Positions 24,073 to 34,560 are shown, counted from the stretch's first letter. The stretch is 64,000 nt of DNA from Dama dama (GCF_033118175.1 NC_083710.1:37851501-37915500), one strand, 5' to 3'. Notes: a model not told the origin generated them from the sequence alone. Made by a program: numbers and translations.

Positions 24073-25584
24073 GGGGGTGGCGGGTGTTGGAGACAGGTGG
24101 AGAGTGAAGAAAGCAACATGTAAAATAAAGGGCAAAACAGAAGGGAAATTATTAATTTCCTAAAAGAAAAGAAAAATATCAATAGCTGGAAGAAACAAAA
24201 AAGGAAGAAGTGTATTAGAGTGTATTATGGTATCGTTGCTCATACCATTTCCTTTTTTATGTCCAGTGTAATCAATTTTTATGACAGAACGTTTTATAGG
24301 TTTATGTTGAAAAGTTTCCTTATTATTGTGTCTAGGGCAAGACTCCATTAAAACACTCTAATTATTAGCATGGGATACATTCATTTTAGTGTACTTACTG
24401 CCATAGTTAGCTCACTCTGTCCCTATATTTTCTATAAAATGTTCCAAGAGAGGATGTTTCATCAGAGTTTATCATAAGTAGAAGAGGAATTCAAAGGCCA
24501 CATATGGTTCTATTATTCTCTGAAATGGCTAAGACAGCTCAAGATGTGTCACCTTGACAAAATCTGAGGGCCTGAGTCACGTTTCCCTTTCTAATGCGAA
24601 GTTCTTTCTGGGTACCCTGTTGCCGTTCGGAAGCATGACTACACTTAAGCCTCTTCCTGGGTAATGGGGCTTTGGCACAGTTATAGATGAACAATCTGGG
24701 ATTTCTGGCAACTCAACAACTATCTCTCACATTAACAACAGATTCAAAAGCATCAGGTAAAGCCTGTACAGTCCTATCTTCTCAAAACTTGAACAGTTTT
24801 TATTTTTACTCTAGGGGGTGCATATTGCCCTCTTTGGAAGGAGCAAAGGCAGGAATATTAATTCAGAAACATGACATCATTTCCCAAAGCATGTTGAAGG
24901 GAACTAAAAATAGAAGTCAAACTACTGCGTCTACACTGGCACGAAGAGAAGGGAAGTTTTGTCACTTGTCTGACTGATTGGTTATTGAACGTGGTTGCAG
25001 GGTAAGCCGTGCCTGGGCCGCCGGCCTCTCTGGTTGGAGACTGGGTCCTCTGTGTAAGGATCACTCTGTGTGAGGCTTCGATGGTGGAGCATGGGGTCCG
25101 TGAGCTCAGGGAGTAGACACACAGGGGATAAGTCAGCCTGCAGGTGGGCACGAGGCTCGCTCGCAACCGTGGCACCCTGTGAGGCATCAGGCTTCCCAAA
25201 TCTGAAGGAGGAGAGGACGTCGGAGGAGGAAGATGGTCACAGGCAAAGGCTACATGAGAGAGCAGGGGAGCTGATCTGATGGGGCTGGAGCAGAGCCCGG
25301 AAGGGGAGGTGGGAGGCGGGGAGAGTACACTGGTGAGGTGAGGGGGCAGGGCGTGGATGAGTGTGCAAAGTAGAACTTGCATGTTCTCCTAAGGAGTCTA
25401 TATTTCATCTTGTTCATGTATGTGTTTGAGGGCAAAGATGTCAGTTCCGACCACTCTGGAAAAGGCCCAGAGCATCTTCAGAAGACAGTTAGGTAGACAA
25501 ACCACTGGACCCACCAGGAGCATCACGGGAGCCACGTTCACCCCAGAGGGGTTCTACACACAGTGTGCGGGGAATGGCTTTGCT
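24073..25584. other. Non-coding stretch
   Basis: Contains a 174-codon open frame on the minus strand (24,858-25,382) whose product has no motif that I recognise. It is Ser/Pro/Leu-rich, as expected from the chance frame opposite a purine-rich strand. Confidence 0.55.
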
Positions 25585-25665
25585 TCGCATCAGCTACAAT
25601 GTTGTTATTATGTTAGATATAATTCACATATCATGAAACTCACCCTTTTAAAGGGTTTTTAGGAT
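25585..25665 (-). mobile_element. L1-like 3' fragment
   Basis: ATATAATTCACATATCATGA followed by ACTCACCCTTTTAAAGGG matches the common mammalian L1 3' phrase. Confidence 0.45.
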
Positions 25666-26391
25666 GTTCACCAGCAGTGGAGGCTGCACAGGGCAGAGGA
25701 CAGGTGCTGGGCACCCTGGGAAAGTCTGGAGAGAAAGCCTGTGTGACCAGCAAACCTCGCCTGAGACAGTGGACTCTCCGTGTTCCTTCAAGGTCAGGCG
25801 GTCTGACGGAAAGCTGAAACGGGAGAGCTTTATCAAACACAGACACTCAGGAACAGGGGGGTGAGAAGAGAGAGGGTGAACTCACTCCCCTGCCAGAGCC
25901 ATGGGGCTTAGGACCACCCGGCCAAGGAGGAACAGCCCACCCTCTTCCTCTCTTGTCTCAGGACTTTGGCCTGTGTGGGGTCAATCGCAGCTGACTATTT
26001 GGGGGACAGGGAGAGAGCAGACCCCCACCTGCTCCCCTCAAAGGCCGGCAGCCTTTGACCACCTGCTCTAGTGCGGGGTGCTGATGGCTTCAGTGAGGAG
26101 AAAGCTGACCTTTGCATGAGGATTGAAGGTTGAAATTTTATATAATGATTTTGGCTGGATTTGTTCCAATGATAGAAGTGAAATCATGTTGTATAACTTA
26201 AAGAGACCTCAGAACTGTGGTTATGTTACAGTGAGCAGAAAAACCATAGAATCTGCCCCAATTCCCATCCCAAGGCAGAGAAAGGTGACGGGCACAGAAC
26301 ATTACCCCTAATCCTTCAGAAAATGTGCCTTGATGTGTTAGTACTCAGGCCTTTATAATCTTACCAGTTATGCTGTTTTCTAACACTTCTA

Positions 26392-26598
26392 AAGTATGTG
26401 TTAGTCACTCAGTTGTGTCCATTTGCGATCCTATACCCTGTAACCCACCAGGCTCTTCTGTCCATGGAATTCTCCAGGCAAGAATACTGGAGTGGGTTGC
26501 ATGCCCGTCTCCAAGGGATCTTCCCAACTGAGGGATAGGACCTGGGTCTCCCACATTGCGGGCTGATTCTTTACCATCTGAGCCATGAGGGAAGTCCC
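26392..26598 (-). mobile_element. Bov-tA SINE with near-perfect target-site duplication
   Basis: An antisense copy. TAACACTTCTA at 26,381-26,391 and TAATACTTCTA at 26,599-26,609 differ by one base. Confidence 0.93.
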
Positions 26599-26739
26599 TA
26601 ATACTTCTACAGATAATTCGAACATAACTTTGCTGTGTAGATTAGAGCAAAGCTATAGGCTGAACCAACAATCACTCATAAATTCCATCTCTCTTGCTGG
26701 AACCTACCACAGAAGTTTGGAAGGCTAGATAAACCCATG

Positions 26740-26905
26740 GACCTTCTGTATTCACAGGTTCTGCATCTGCGGGTTCAGCCAACCATAGGTTCAAAATACT
26801 AGAAAAAAAATTTCAGAAAGTTCCAAAAAAGCAAAATTTAAATTTTCCATGGGCTGGCAACTATTTACAGAGTGTCTACATTGTAGTAGGTACTATACAT
26901 AACCA
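26740..26905. mobile_element. Probable DNA-transposon-type repeat fragment
   Basis: CTGCATCTGCGGGTTCAGCC, TTCCAAAAAAGCAAAATTT and CAACTATTTACAGAGTGTCT match a widespread mammalian repeat that I believe is a non-autonomous DNA transposon. The family is not certain. Confidence 0.45.
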
Positions 26906-26907
26906 TC

Positions 26908-27295
26908 AAAAAATTGATGCTTTTAAACTATGGTGTTGGAGAAGACACTTGAGAGTTTCCCGTGAACTGCAAAGAAATCCAACCAGTCAGTCCTAAAGGA
27001 AATCAGTCCTGGATGTTCATTGGAAGGACTGATGCTGAAGCTGAAACTCCAATACTTTGGCCACCTGATGTGAAGAGGTGACTCGTTGGAAAAAACCCTG
27101 ATGCTAGGAAAGATTGAAGGCAGGAGGAGACGGGGATGACAGAGGATGAGATGGTTGGATGGCATCATTGATTCGATGGACATGAGTTTGAGCAAGCTCT
27201 GGGAGTTGGTGATGGACAGGGAGGCCTGGCGTGCTGCAGTCCATGGTGTCAAAAAGAGTCGGGAACGACTGAGCGACTGAACTGACTGACTGACT
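26908..27295 (+). mobile_element. BovB LINE 3' fragment
   Basis: Begins at the AATTGATGCTTTTAAACT block and runs through the Arg-rich coding end to the 3' terminus GACTGAACTGACTGACTGAC. It is heavily 5'-truncated and the frame is broken by small indels. Confidence 0.9.
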
Positions 27296-27319
27296 CGGTT
27301 AACACTGAACAGTGCTGGG

Positions 27320-27535
27320 GCTTTGCAGCTGCATTTCCTGTGTTCAAATTCAGGCTCTTCCGTTCATAGTTGTAGAACTATAAGTAAGATGTTTACTTTC
27401 ATTTTCCTTACTTGAAATTGAGGTCTCCTTACTTCACGGGGTGGCTGGGAAGACTGAGTGAGCTGAATCACAGAAGGCCTTTAGTAGGTGCCTGGCATGT
27501 AGTGAGTATTTCATGAGTGCTGCATATTGACTATC
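27320..27535 (-). mobile_element. MIR SINE remnant between two BovB copies
   Basis: TTCAAATTCAGGCTCTTCCG, TTTTCCTTACTTGAAATTGAG and GTGCCTGGCATGTAGTGAGT follow MIR antisense order. Confidence 0.65.
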
Positions 27536-27599
27536 AGCTGATCTTGGACACAGACTGTATCAGGGTTGGCAGGGTGGCTACAGAAGAATCTATGAAGAA

Positions 27600-28415
27600 T
27601 TGATGGGGGAGAAATATCAATAACCTCAGATATGCAGATGACACCACCCTTATGGCAGAGAGTGAAGAGGAACTAAAAAGCCTCTTGATGAAAGGGAAAG
27701 AGGAGAGTGAAAAATTTGGCTTAAAGCTTAACATTCAGAAAACTAAGATCATGGCATCTGGTCCCATCACTTCATGGGAAACAGATGGGGAGACAGTGGA
27801 AACAGTGTCAGACTTTATTTTTGGGACTCCAAAATCACTGTGGATGGTGACTGCAGCCATGAAATTAAAAGACGCTTACTCCTTGGAAGGAAAGTTATGA
27901 CCAACCTAGATAGCATTTTAAAAAGCAGAGACATTACTTTGCCAACAAAGATCTGTCTGGTCAAGGCTATGGTTTTTCCAGTGGTCATGTATGGATGTGA
28001 GAGTTGGACTGTGAAGAAAGCTGAGCACCGAAAAATTGATGCTTTTGAACTGTGGTGTTGGCAAAGACTCTTGAGAGTCCCTTGGACTGCAAGGAGACCC
28101 ACCCAGTCCATCCTAAAGGAGATAAGTCCTGGGTGTTCATTGGAAGGACTGATGCTGAAGCTGAAACTCCAGTACTTAGGCCACCTCATGCGAAGAGTTG
28201 ACTCATTGGAAAATACCCTGATGCTAGGAGGGATTGGGGGCAGGAGGAGAAGGGGACGACAGAGGATGAGATGGCTGGATGGCATCACCGACTCGATGGG
28301 CATGAGTTTGAGTAAACTCCGGGAGTTGGTGATGGACAGAGAGGCCTGGCGTGCTGCGATTCATGGGGTCACAAAGAGTCAGACACGACTGAGTGACTGA
28401 ACCGAACTGAAACTA
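27600..28415 (+). mobile_element. BovB LINE 3' part with open C-terminal frame
   Basis: Starts just before the reverse transcriptase YADD motif (27,631-27,642) and ends at the BovB 3' terminus. A one-base loss in a T tract near 27,822 (compare the T run at 38,220 in the intron copy) shifts the frame, leaving an open 208-residue C-terminal stretch at 27,774-28,400. It is a dead copy, not a host gene. Confidence 0.9.
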
Positions 28416-29262
28416 TGATGAGCCTTATATGCCACACTGGATAGTTTGACCATTGATCCTACAGATCCCCATAGGTTTTGGAGCAAAGAACTAAGTCAAC
28501 AGTGGTCTCCTTGTTGTCAAGTCCTGGGGGCACTTCAGCAACTTGGCACTCTTGATTCCCTTCTTGAAGCATTTTAGTTAATCTCACAGAGACCATTTGT
28601 TCTTGGTTTTGTTCTTAAGTCTTGTCTTCAGTCATCCTCAGCTCTGGTGCCTGAGGAGTCTTTGTAAAATGTAGCTATGATCACCGAACCTGATTAAAAT
28701 CTAAAGGGGTCTCCCCATGCCCTTCCAGTCACTCCATACATACATGGTGTAGAGGCTTCATGACCACATGGTTCTATTTTTTTTTATGCTCTGCATGACT
28801 TTTACCCTCTGACCCTTTCAAAGGCAACTGTAGAAACTCCTCAGCTTTATGGCTATTTTTATTCCATGATTTGTGGTCCTGTTTCCTCTCCCTTAGACAC
28901 CGTCTTCCTTTCTCTGCTTGCCTTATGGTTTTACTCATCCTTTAGGACTTCACTTAACCACGTGCCCACAATATCGTCATCTTTCTGTTTCCAAGCTAAA
29001 TAGTCTTCTGCTGACTCATGAAACAAGGGAATAATGATTTGTTACACTTTTGTCTTTTTATAACTGGCCAGCATTCTGCAGAAGGAACCAATTAATTGTT
29101 TCCCTTGAATCAAAGACACGCAATTGGGAACATTCCACTTCGTAAAATCATGAAGCAGTTGTTTCAGGGGAAGTTAACCTCAGCCTGGAGCTATGCTTCC
29201 AAACTGCAGTGTGAGGCTGAGAATGGACCACAATAAAAATTTACGAATTTTTACACTGGATT
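28416..29262. other. Non-coding stretch with possible L2 scraps
   Basis: CTCATCCTTTAGGACTTCAC near 28,935 recalls L2, but too weakly to call an element. Confidence 0.4.
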
Positions 29263-29278
29263 GGACTGGTGTTTTTTT

Positions 29279-29798
29279 GTTTTTCTTTTAAGATTCATTT
29301 ATTTATGGGCTTTCCTAGTAGCTCATTGGTAAAGAATCTGCCAATGCAGGAGATGCAGATTTGACCACTGGGTCGGGAAGATCCCCTGGAGAAGCAAATG
29401 GCAACCCACTCCAGGAGAACACCAAAGACAGAGGAGCCTGGTGGGCTACAGTCTATGGGGTTATAAAGGGTCGGACACGACTCAGCGACTAAACAACAAC
29501 AATGGCTGCGCTCTTCATTGCTTGCAGTGAGCAGGGGGCGTCTTTGTTGCTGTGTGAAGGCTTCTTATCGCGGTGGCTTCTGTTGTTGCAAAACACAAGC
29601 TCTAGGCACGCAGGCTTCGGTATTTGTGGCACTTGGGCTCAATAGCTGTGGCTCGCAGACTCTGGAGCACATGCTCACTGGTGTGGTGCATGGCATAGTT
29701 GCTCTGCAGCATGTGGGATCTTCCCGGACCAGGGATCAAGCCCAGATCCCTTGCATTGGCAGGTGGATTCTTTATCACTGAGCTACCAGAGAAGCCCT
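29279..29798 (-). mobile_element. CHR-1-type SINE with 15-base target-site duplication, interrupted by a Bov-tA
   Basis: A long antisense tRNA-derived element: TGGCTGCGCTCTTCATTGC, CGCGGTGGCTTCTGTTGTTG, GCATGTGGGATCTTCCCGG and a reversed head ending AGAGAAGCCC. GGACTGGTGTTTTTT occurs at 29,263-29,277 and 29,799-29,813. The A-rich tail (AAGATTCATTTATTTATG) is separated from the body by the nested Bov-tA. Confidence 0.85.
29308..29500 (+). mobile_element. Bov-tA SINE nested in the CHR-1 tail
   Basis: GGGCTTTCCTAGTAGCTCAT head to GTCGGACACGACTCAGCGAC and an ACAAC tail. It lacks part of the usual TATTCTTGCCTGGAGAATCC block. Confidence 0.92.
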
Positions 29799-30208
29799 GG
29801 ACTGGTGTTTTTTGACGATGACCCTGGGTAGGATTTTCAGTTACTGAAATGAATCCACATTTGGCAGGGACTAGGAGATTTTCATCACCTAAGAGTGATG
29901 GGGAGGCTGGGGCCCGTGTTGTGCCAGGTGTGTCATCCAGGGAAAGAGAAAGGAAGCACCAGGGCAAGTTAAAACAGGTGTCATGAGAAGGAATATTGTT
30001 CTCTGTGTCCTGCAGAGTCCAACATGTGCGATCATGTTTTAACTGCTTTATCTGCCCGTCTCCACGACTGAAACAGGCTCAGAGGGTGGTCCCACGATCC
30101 CCCTTCCTTACTGCCTTGGACTTACCCTGAAAGGAGGGACTGAAAGCTCTGGTTTCTTGTTGTTCTGCATTTGATAAAAGCATTAAGGCTCAGCTTAACA
30201 TTTCCTAA

Positions 30209-30385
30209 GGCTTCCCTGGTGGCTCAGCTGGTAAAGAATCTGCCCCATAATGTGGGAGACCCCAGTATGATTCCTGGGTCCAGAAGATCCCCTGAAGAAG
30301 GGAAAGGCTACCCACTCCAGTATTCTGGCCTGGAGAATTCTTGGGGTCGCAAAGAGTTAGACATGATTGAGCGACTTTCACACTT
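30209..30385 (+). mobile_element. Bov-tA SINE (tA3-like)
   Basis: GGCTTCCCTGGTGGCTCAGC head to GAGTTAGACATGATTGAGCG. The CCATGGACTATACAGT block is deleted. Confidence 0.93.
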
Positions 30386-31149
30386 CTCTAACATCCCTAG
30401 AATATATTTTTCAAATTTCCTTCTTATCATACATAATGGTGATGTTTCATGAACAGATATTCATTGAAGTTTGTACACTTCTGAAAAATTAAAATACCCA
30501 TGTTAAGTATTCATTGGGTTAAGTAGCCTAAGATAGTTCTTCGCAATGGAAAGTCAGGAAGTTATTAGATATGAGGTTTCCACCATGATAAAAACACTGA
30601 AAAATACTATTTGTCCATGGTATAATTACCATTATATTAAAAACCCTTACATTTATGGCAGTGTATAAAATCATTAGCATTTGGGTGGGTATTCGAATTA
30701 TGAATAATGTTTGAGTTTCCACTTCTTTGTATGTTCCAGATATTTACTCATTCCTTCTCTTCTCCCTCCCTCTCTCGGTCCTTCCTTCCTTTCTCTGTAT
30801 TTACTGAGCACCTGTTCTGTGTGACAACCTCTTCCAGGCCCCATGAAGCCATCAGTGAAAGGACACAGTAATTGCAAACCTGTGTTTGTGTTGGGTGGGA
30901 CATGGATCAGAGAGAGAACTGGGAGAGGGAAAAGAATTAGACGACACTGAATACAGGTGAAAGGGGAGGGAGCACGAGCTGCCCCGGTTTTCTGTCCCCC
31001 TTTGTAGGTTCTCTCTGCATAAGGTCATCTCCCTCTGCTTTACCCAGGCATCTGCTCGCCGGGTCGTGGGTGGGAGGTCTCCAACGACTCTAGTGCCTCT
31101 CCTGTCCTTTCCTGTACTTCCCTGAGTCCCTCCCCTCACTTAAAAAGAA

Positions 31150-31560
31150 CAGGATGACCTCGTGATGTGAATTAATATCATTTGTCTACTTGTTCATTGT
31201 CTTCCTTCCTCAAAACGTCAGCATGAGATAGGGCCTCTGTTTCGTTCATTGCTGTATTCCTGACATTTAGAAATGTCTGTGGGCTTCCCAGGTGGTGCTA
31301 GTGGTAAAGAACCCTCCTGCCAATGCAGGAGACGCAAGAGATATGGGTTTGATCCCTGGGTGAGGAAAATGGCCTGGAGTAGGAAATGGCAACCCATCCC
31401 AGTATTCTTGCCTGGAGAATCCCATGGACAGAGGAGCCTGGAGAGCTACAATCCATGGGGTCACAAAGAGTCGGACATGACTGAGTGATTAACACTTTGA
31501 TCTAGTACACAAGAGAGGTTGAATAAATACTCACTGGTTCAATGAATGATTCCCTACTCT
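31150..31560 (+). mobile_element. L2 LINE 3' end, split by a Bov-tA
   Basis: TTTCGTTCATTGCTGTATTCC before and TTGAATAAATACTCACTGG with AATGAATGA after the SINE match the L2 3' terminus. The gap is the insertion at 31,281-31,495. Confidence 0.6.
31281..31495 (+). mobile_element. Bov-tA SINE
   Basis: Full length: GGGCTTCCCAGGTGGTGCTAG to AGTCGGACATGACTGAGTGA. Confidence 0.95.
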
Positions 31561-31949
31561 ATATCCTTACCTTTGACACCTTGCTGAGTTCCAGATGTGT
31601 ATTCCCCATGCTGACTAATCATTTAAAGTGTATTTCAAGCATACTATGAACCCCAGATATTCAGAGCTTTTTGTGATCAGCCTCCTTCCCCAGCCAAATC
31701 TGCTTTGCTTCTTATGAAACCCTCTCCCTTCAGGTCATTTCTCTGTCTCTCAAGTCTTCACTGTGCATCTATATTCTTCTGTCACCACATCCTGTTTGCC
31801 TGGCTCCCTAGGAGACACTTAAGAAAATCAGGGCCCAGGGGGTTATCAAAGGATTGAGGTGTGAAGGATTTGTCCTGGGGTCGTGCATGCTGTGACACTT
31901 TAGCAAAGGAATGAGAGCTCACATTCTACTTGTTGATACTCTTTTAAAG

Positions 31950-32560
31950 AAATTTATTTTATTTTATATTGCAGTATTCCCTGGTAGCTCAGCTGATAAA
32001 GAATCTGCCTGCAATGCAGGAGACCCCGGTTTGATTCCTGGGTTGGGAAGATCCCCTGGAGAAGGAAATGGCAACCCACTCCAGTATTCTTGCCTGGAAA
32101 ATCCCATGGATGGAGGAGCCTGGTGGGGTACAGTCCATGGGGTCGCAAAGAGTTGGGCATGACTGAGCAACTAAGCACAAGTAGTCAATTAACAATGTTG
32201 GGTTAGTTTCAGGTATACAGAAAAGTGAATCAGTTATACATACACATGTATCTATTCTTTTTAAAATTCTCATTTAGGTTATTGCAGAGTATTGAGTAGA
32301 GTTCTCCATGCTATATAGTAGGTCCTTTTCGGTTATCTATTTTAAGTATAGCAGTGTGTACATATCCACCCCAAACTCCAATCTATCCTTCCCCTTTACC
32401 ATTCTCCTCTGGTAATCATAAGTTACTTCTCTAAAACCTATTTCTGTAAATAAGTTCATTTGTATCAGGATTCTGCATATGAGCATAGCATATGATACTA
32501 GTTTCACTGTCTGATACACTTGCTTGTATCATCTTATCTGATTGAAGAAGTGAATTTGTC
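31950..32560 (-). mobile_element. L1 3' end (ruminant type), split by a Bov-tA
   Basis: AATGTTGGGTTAGTTTCAGG, CATGCTATATAGTAGGTCC and CCCCAAACTCCAATCTATCC are the reversed 3' end of ruminant L1; the A-tail side lies at about 31,950-31,972. Confidence 0.8.
31975..32179 (+). mobile_element. Bov-tA SINE
   Basis: CCCTGGTAGCTCAGCTGATA to GAGTTGGGCATGACTGAGCA, inserted in the L1 piece. Confidence 0.95.
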
Positions 32561-33229
32561 CATTAGAGTTTTCTGACCTGATTTTTATATTGCATTAGCC
32601 TGTCTCCCTCTGATTGATTGAACACGCTTACTTTCCAAGCAGAGAAAGACCTGAATGATTTACAGCAACTTCACTTTTAAATATGGTTGGAAGGAAGGGA
32701 TGGAACAGCTGTAGCGGTGTTTTGTATCTTTATTACTGATAATGAGTTCTGAGTAATATTTCTTGTGTGTGTGTGTGTGTGGGGGGGGGGGAAGTATAAT
32801 TGAAAACCAGTAATTAACACCATCTTTGGAGTCAACATGAAAATTTAATTCTACCAAGTGTATTTAAACAAGAAGCACATAAGTTTACGTGTTCACGACA
32901 GAGTCTTTGAGCTGCCTTAGTAGATGTTGCCTTTTTTTTTTGCAACGTGTCTCATCCACACCTAGGAGAAGTTAGCCCGAAGAAAGGACATGTTCTGAAG
33001 GGTCATAAAGCCACATACACTTTCAAATGGCAAGGCCACGTTGGTAACTCGGGGACGAGTCCATCGACTCTGAGAGCGTGCTTCTGATTTCAAGGAGCTT
33101 GCAGGTGCGATGGGTAACAGGCCACAACAACAGAACACAATATTGCCGAGTTAAGACCGCTTGCCTTCTCATCTATCGCTTTCTGGCTGGCAGTCCAGTA
33201 GGAAACTGAATCGATCGATCGTCCTTTTG
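32561..33229. other. Flank upstream of the SACS CpG island
   Basis: Ordinary composition with the GT/G tract; no exon identified. CpG density rises near its right end. Confidence 0.55.
32764..32791. repeat. (GT)n followed by G(11)
   Basis: About eight GT units then eleven G. Confidence 0.9.
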
Positions 33230-33494
33230 TGCCTTAAAAGCAAACAGGAAACGAAAGCGCGGAGGCACGGTTCTGCGGCCGCCTTTCTCCGCTGGTGCCC
33301 AAGAGGCCCCCGTCGATCTCATCCGGAGATGCCTCCAGACACTCACAAGTTCCTAGGGTTGAAGGAGACGGAGGCCCTGGAAAGGGCTAGTTCTACACTC
33401 ACCGGCTCTTTGGAACTCGATCACGGAAAACACACGTCTTCTCCAAACCGTGTGGTGGTGGTGGTTCGCGCGCTGCGCGGCAGCAGACGCGGGG

Positions 33495-33680
33495 AGGGCG
33501 GGGCGGGGCCAGCACCGACTCGACAAAGAATCCGGGGGGCGGGGCTTGGGGAAGGGCGGGGCCAGCAGCGACTCACCAAAGAATTCGGGAGGGGCGGGGC
33601 CTCGCGGGCGGGGCCTGAGAGAGGGGCGGGGCCAGCGGCGTCTGAAGTAACGGGAGAGGCCGGGTGGGCGGGGCGAGTCC
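33495..33680 (+). repeat. Imperfect tandem array of GC-box units in the SACS promoter
   Basis: The core GGGCGGGGCCAGC(A/G) occurs at 33,501, 33,554 and 33,624. The first two units share a following block (CGACTC..CAAAGAAT..CGG), so they arose by tandem duplication of a 53-base unit; the third has diverged. Each unit carries one to three GC boxes. Confidence 0.75.
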
Positions 33681-33954
33681 TGACGGGAGGGTGAGGCCTG
33701 GTGGGCTCAGGGGTTTCTCAAGGAAAGGTGAGGAAGGGGAGGGGCCTGGAGGATGGGGCGGGGCCTGGGGCTGGGGCGGGGCGGGGCCTGCCCGCCAAGT
33801 CCTGACGCGCAGGCCGGGCGTCTCCTCAGCTAACGGTCCTGGCGGGCGCGTGCCCGCGGGCGGCGCCTCCGGGGCCCCTCCCCGGCCGCGGCTTCCTCCC
33901 GCGGCTGCCCGTCGGCGGGCGGGGCCGGGCCGGGCGGCGCGGGCGGCGGGGAGC

Positions 33955-33984
33955 ATGGCGAGGGCGCGGTGGCCCCGGCCGTGA
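33955..33984 (+). other. Upstream ORF of 9 codons before the SACS start
   Basis: ATGGCGAGG... to TGA reads MARARWPRP and ends nine bases before the candidate start codon at 33,994. Its context (AGCATGG) has A at -3 and G at +4, a strong initiation setting. If the transcript begins upstream of 33,955, ribosomes would meet this ORF first. The transcription start is not proven, so this is a candidate regulatory ORF. Confidence 0.5.
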
Positions 33985-33993
33985 GGACGCGCC

Positions 33994-34004
33994 ATGGGCG
34001 ACAG
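33994..34004 (+). CDS. SACS: SACS coding exon 1 (tentative start, residues 1-4)
   Basis: ATG GGC GAC AG, followed by a near-ideal donor (CAG|GTGAGC) at 34,005. Splicing to the acceptor at 34,069 gives MGDR then W, in frame with the ubiquitin-like domain. The ATG sits in a strong Kozak setting (GCCATGG). An upstream exon is needed because the sacsin frame has no other ATG before residue 145. As I recall it, human sacsin starts METKENR-W, with the same AG|G phase, so this could be an alternative first exon. I did not find an METKENR-like exon upstream in the window. The intron is only 65 bases, short for a mammal, which leaves some doubt. Confidence 0.6.
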
Positions 34005-34069
34005 GTGAGCGCGCGTCGGCGGGGGCCGCGGTCCCTCGTGGCTCCCGCTGAGGCCTTTCCTTCGCGCAG

Positions 34070-34220
34070 GTGGCTCTGGGTGACCGTGCTGCCCGGCTGC
34101 GCGGGCTGCAGGACCGTGGCAGTGCCAGCGTCCTGGACGGTGCGCGACGTGAAGCGGCGCCTTGCGGCGGAGACCGGCTTCCCCGCGTCGGAGCAGAGGC
34201 TGTGGCTCGGCGGCCGGCAG
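34070..34220 (+). CDS. SACS: SACS coding exon 2: N-terminal ubiquitin-like domain
   Basis: Residues 4 (split) to 54. The acceptor is CGCGCAG|G at 34,069 and the donor CAG|GTAGGG at 34,221. It encodes most of the Ubl domain: a first strand around WVTVLPGCAGCRT, then SWTVRDVK, ETGFP and SEQRLW, the ubiquitin-type beta-grasp pattern. In sacsin the Ubl has been reported to contact the proteasome (family knowledge). The exon is extremely GC-rich and, compared with my memory of the human protein, several residues have moved to GC-coded ones (Arg, Ala, Leu). The same frame stays open into the G-rich intron, which creates a longer artificial ORF (34,070-34,684) that should not be annotated. Confidence 0.9.
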
Positions 34221-34270
34221 GTAGGGCGGGGACGGGCCCTGGGGTGGGGCCGGGGACCGGGCGGGGGCCT

Positions 34271-34560
34271 TGGGGACGGGGGTCGGGGATGGGGAGGCGA
34301 CAGGGGATGAGGGGGCCTGGGATGGGGGAGCCGGGGGTGGGGTGCCTGGGGACGGGGATCGGGGATGGAGGGGACAGGGAACAGGGCCCAGGGACGGGGA
34401 TCGGGGTTGGGGGGACCGGGGACGGGGCCCAGGGGCGGGGATCGGGGATGGGGGACAGGGGTTGGGGGGCCTGGGGACGGGGATCGGGGATGGGCGGGGA
34501 CCGGGGACGGGGCCCAGGGACGGAGATTGAGGATAGGGGGGCCCGGGAAGGGGCCCTGGG
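34271..34560 (+). repeat. 42-base G-rich minisatellite at the 5' end of SACS intron 2
   Basis: The core ACGGGGATCGGGGATGG recurs with small changes at 34,352, 34,394, 34,435, 34,477 and 34,520 (steps of 42, 41, 42 and 43), with a weaker copy at 34,276. Each unit holds several runs of four or more G on the transcribed-sense strand. Spurious proline-rich ORFs on the minus strand (33,573-34,755) are shadows of this array. Confidence 0.85.

Larger units (their letters stand above)
33230..34560 (+). promoter_or_regulatory. SACS: CpG island promoter of SACS
   Basis: Composition changes from ordinary to strongly GC- and CpG-rich at about 33,230, peaks at 33,480-34,220 and fades into a G-rich minisatellite. 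At least nine Sp1-type GC boxes (GGGCGG) are visible between 33,495 and 33,790. I see no TATA box in the 300 bases before the first candidate ATG. This is the usual architecture of a broadly expressed gene. The transcription start is inferred to lie between about 33,600 and 33,950 but the sequence does not fix it. Confidence 0.8.

Noticed and set aside
24858..25382. 174-codon minus-strand frame
   Set aside because: Ser/Pro/Leu-rich with no recognisable domain, opposite a purine-rich strand.
27774..28400. 208-codon open frame
   Set aside because: It is the end of BovB reverse transcriptase after a frameshift, not a host gene.
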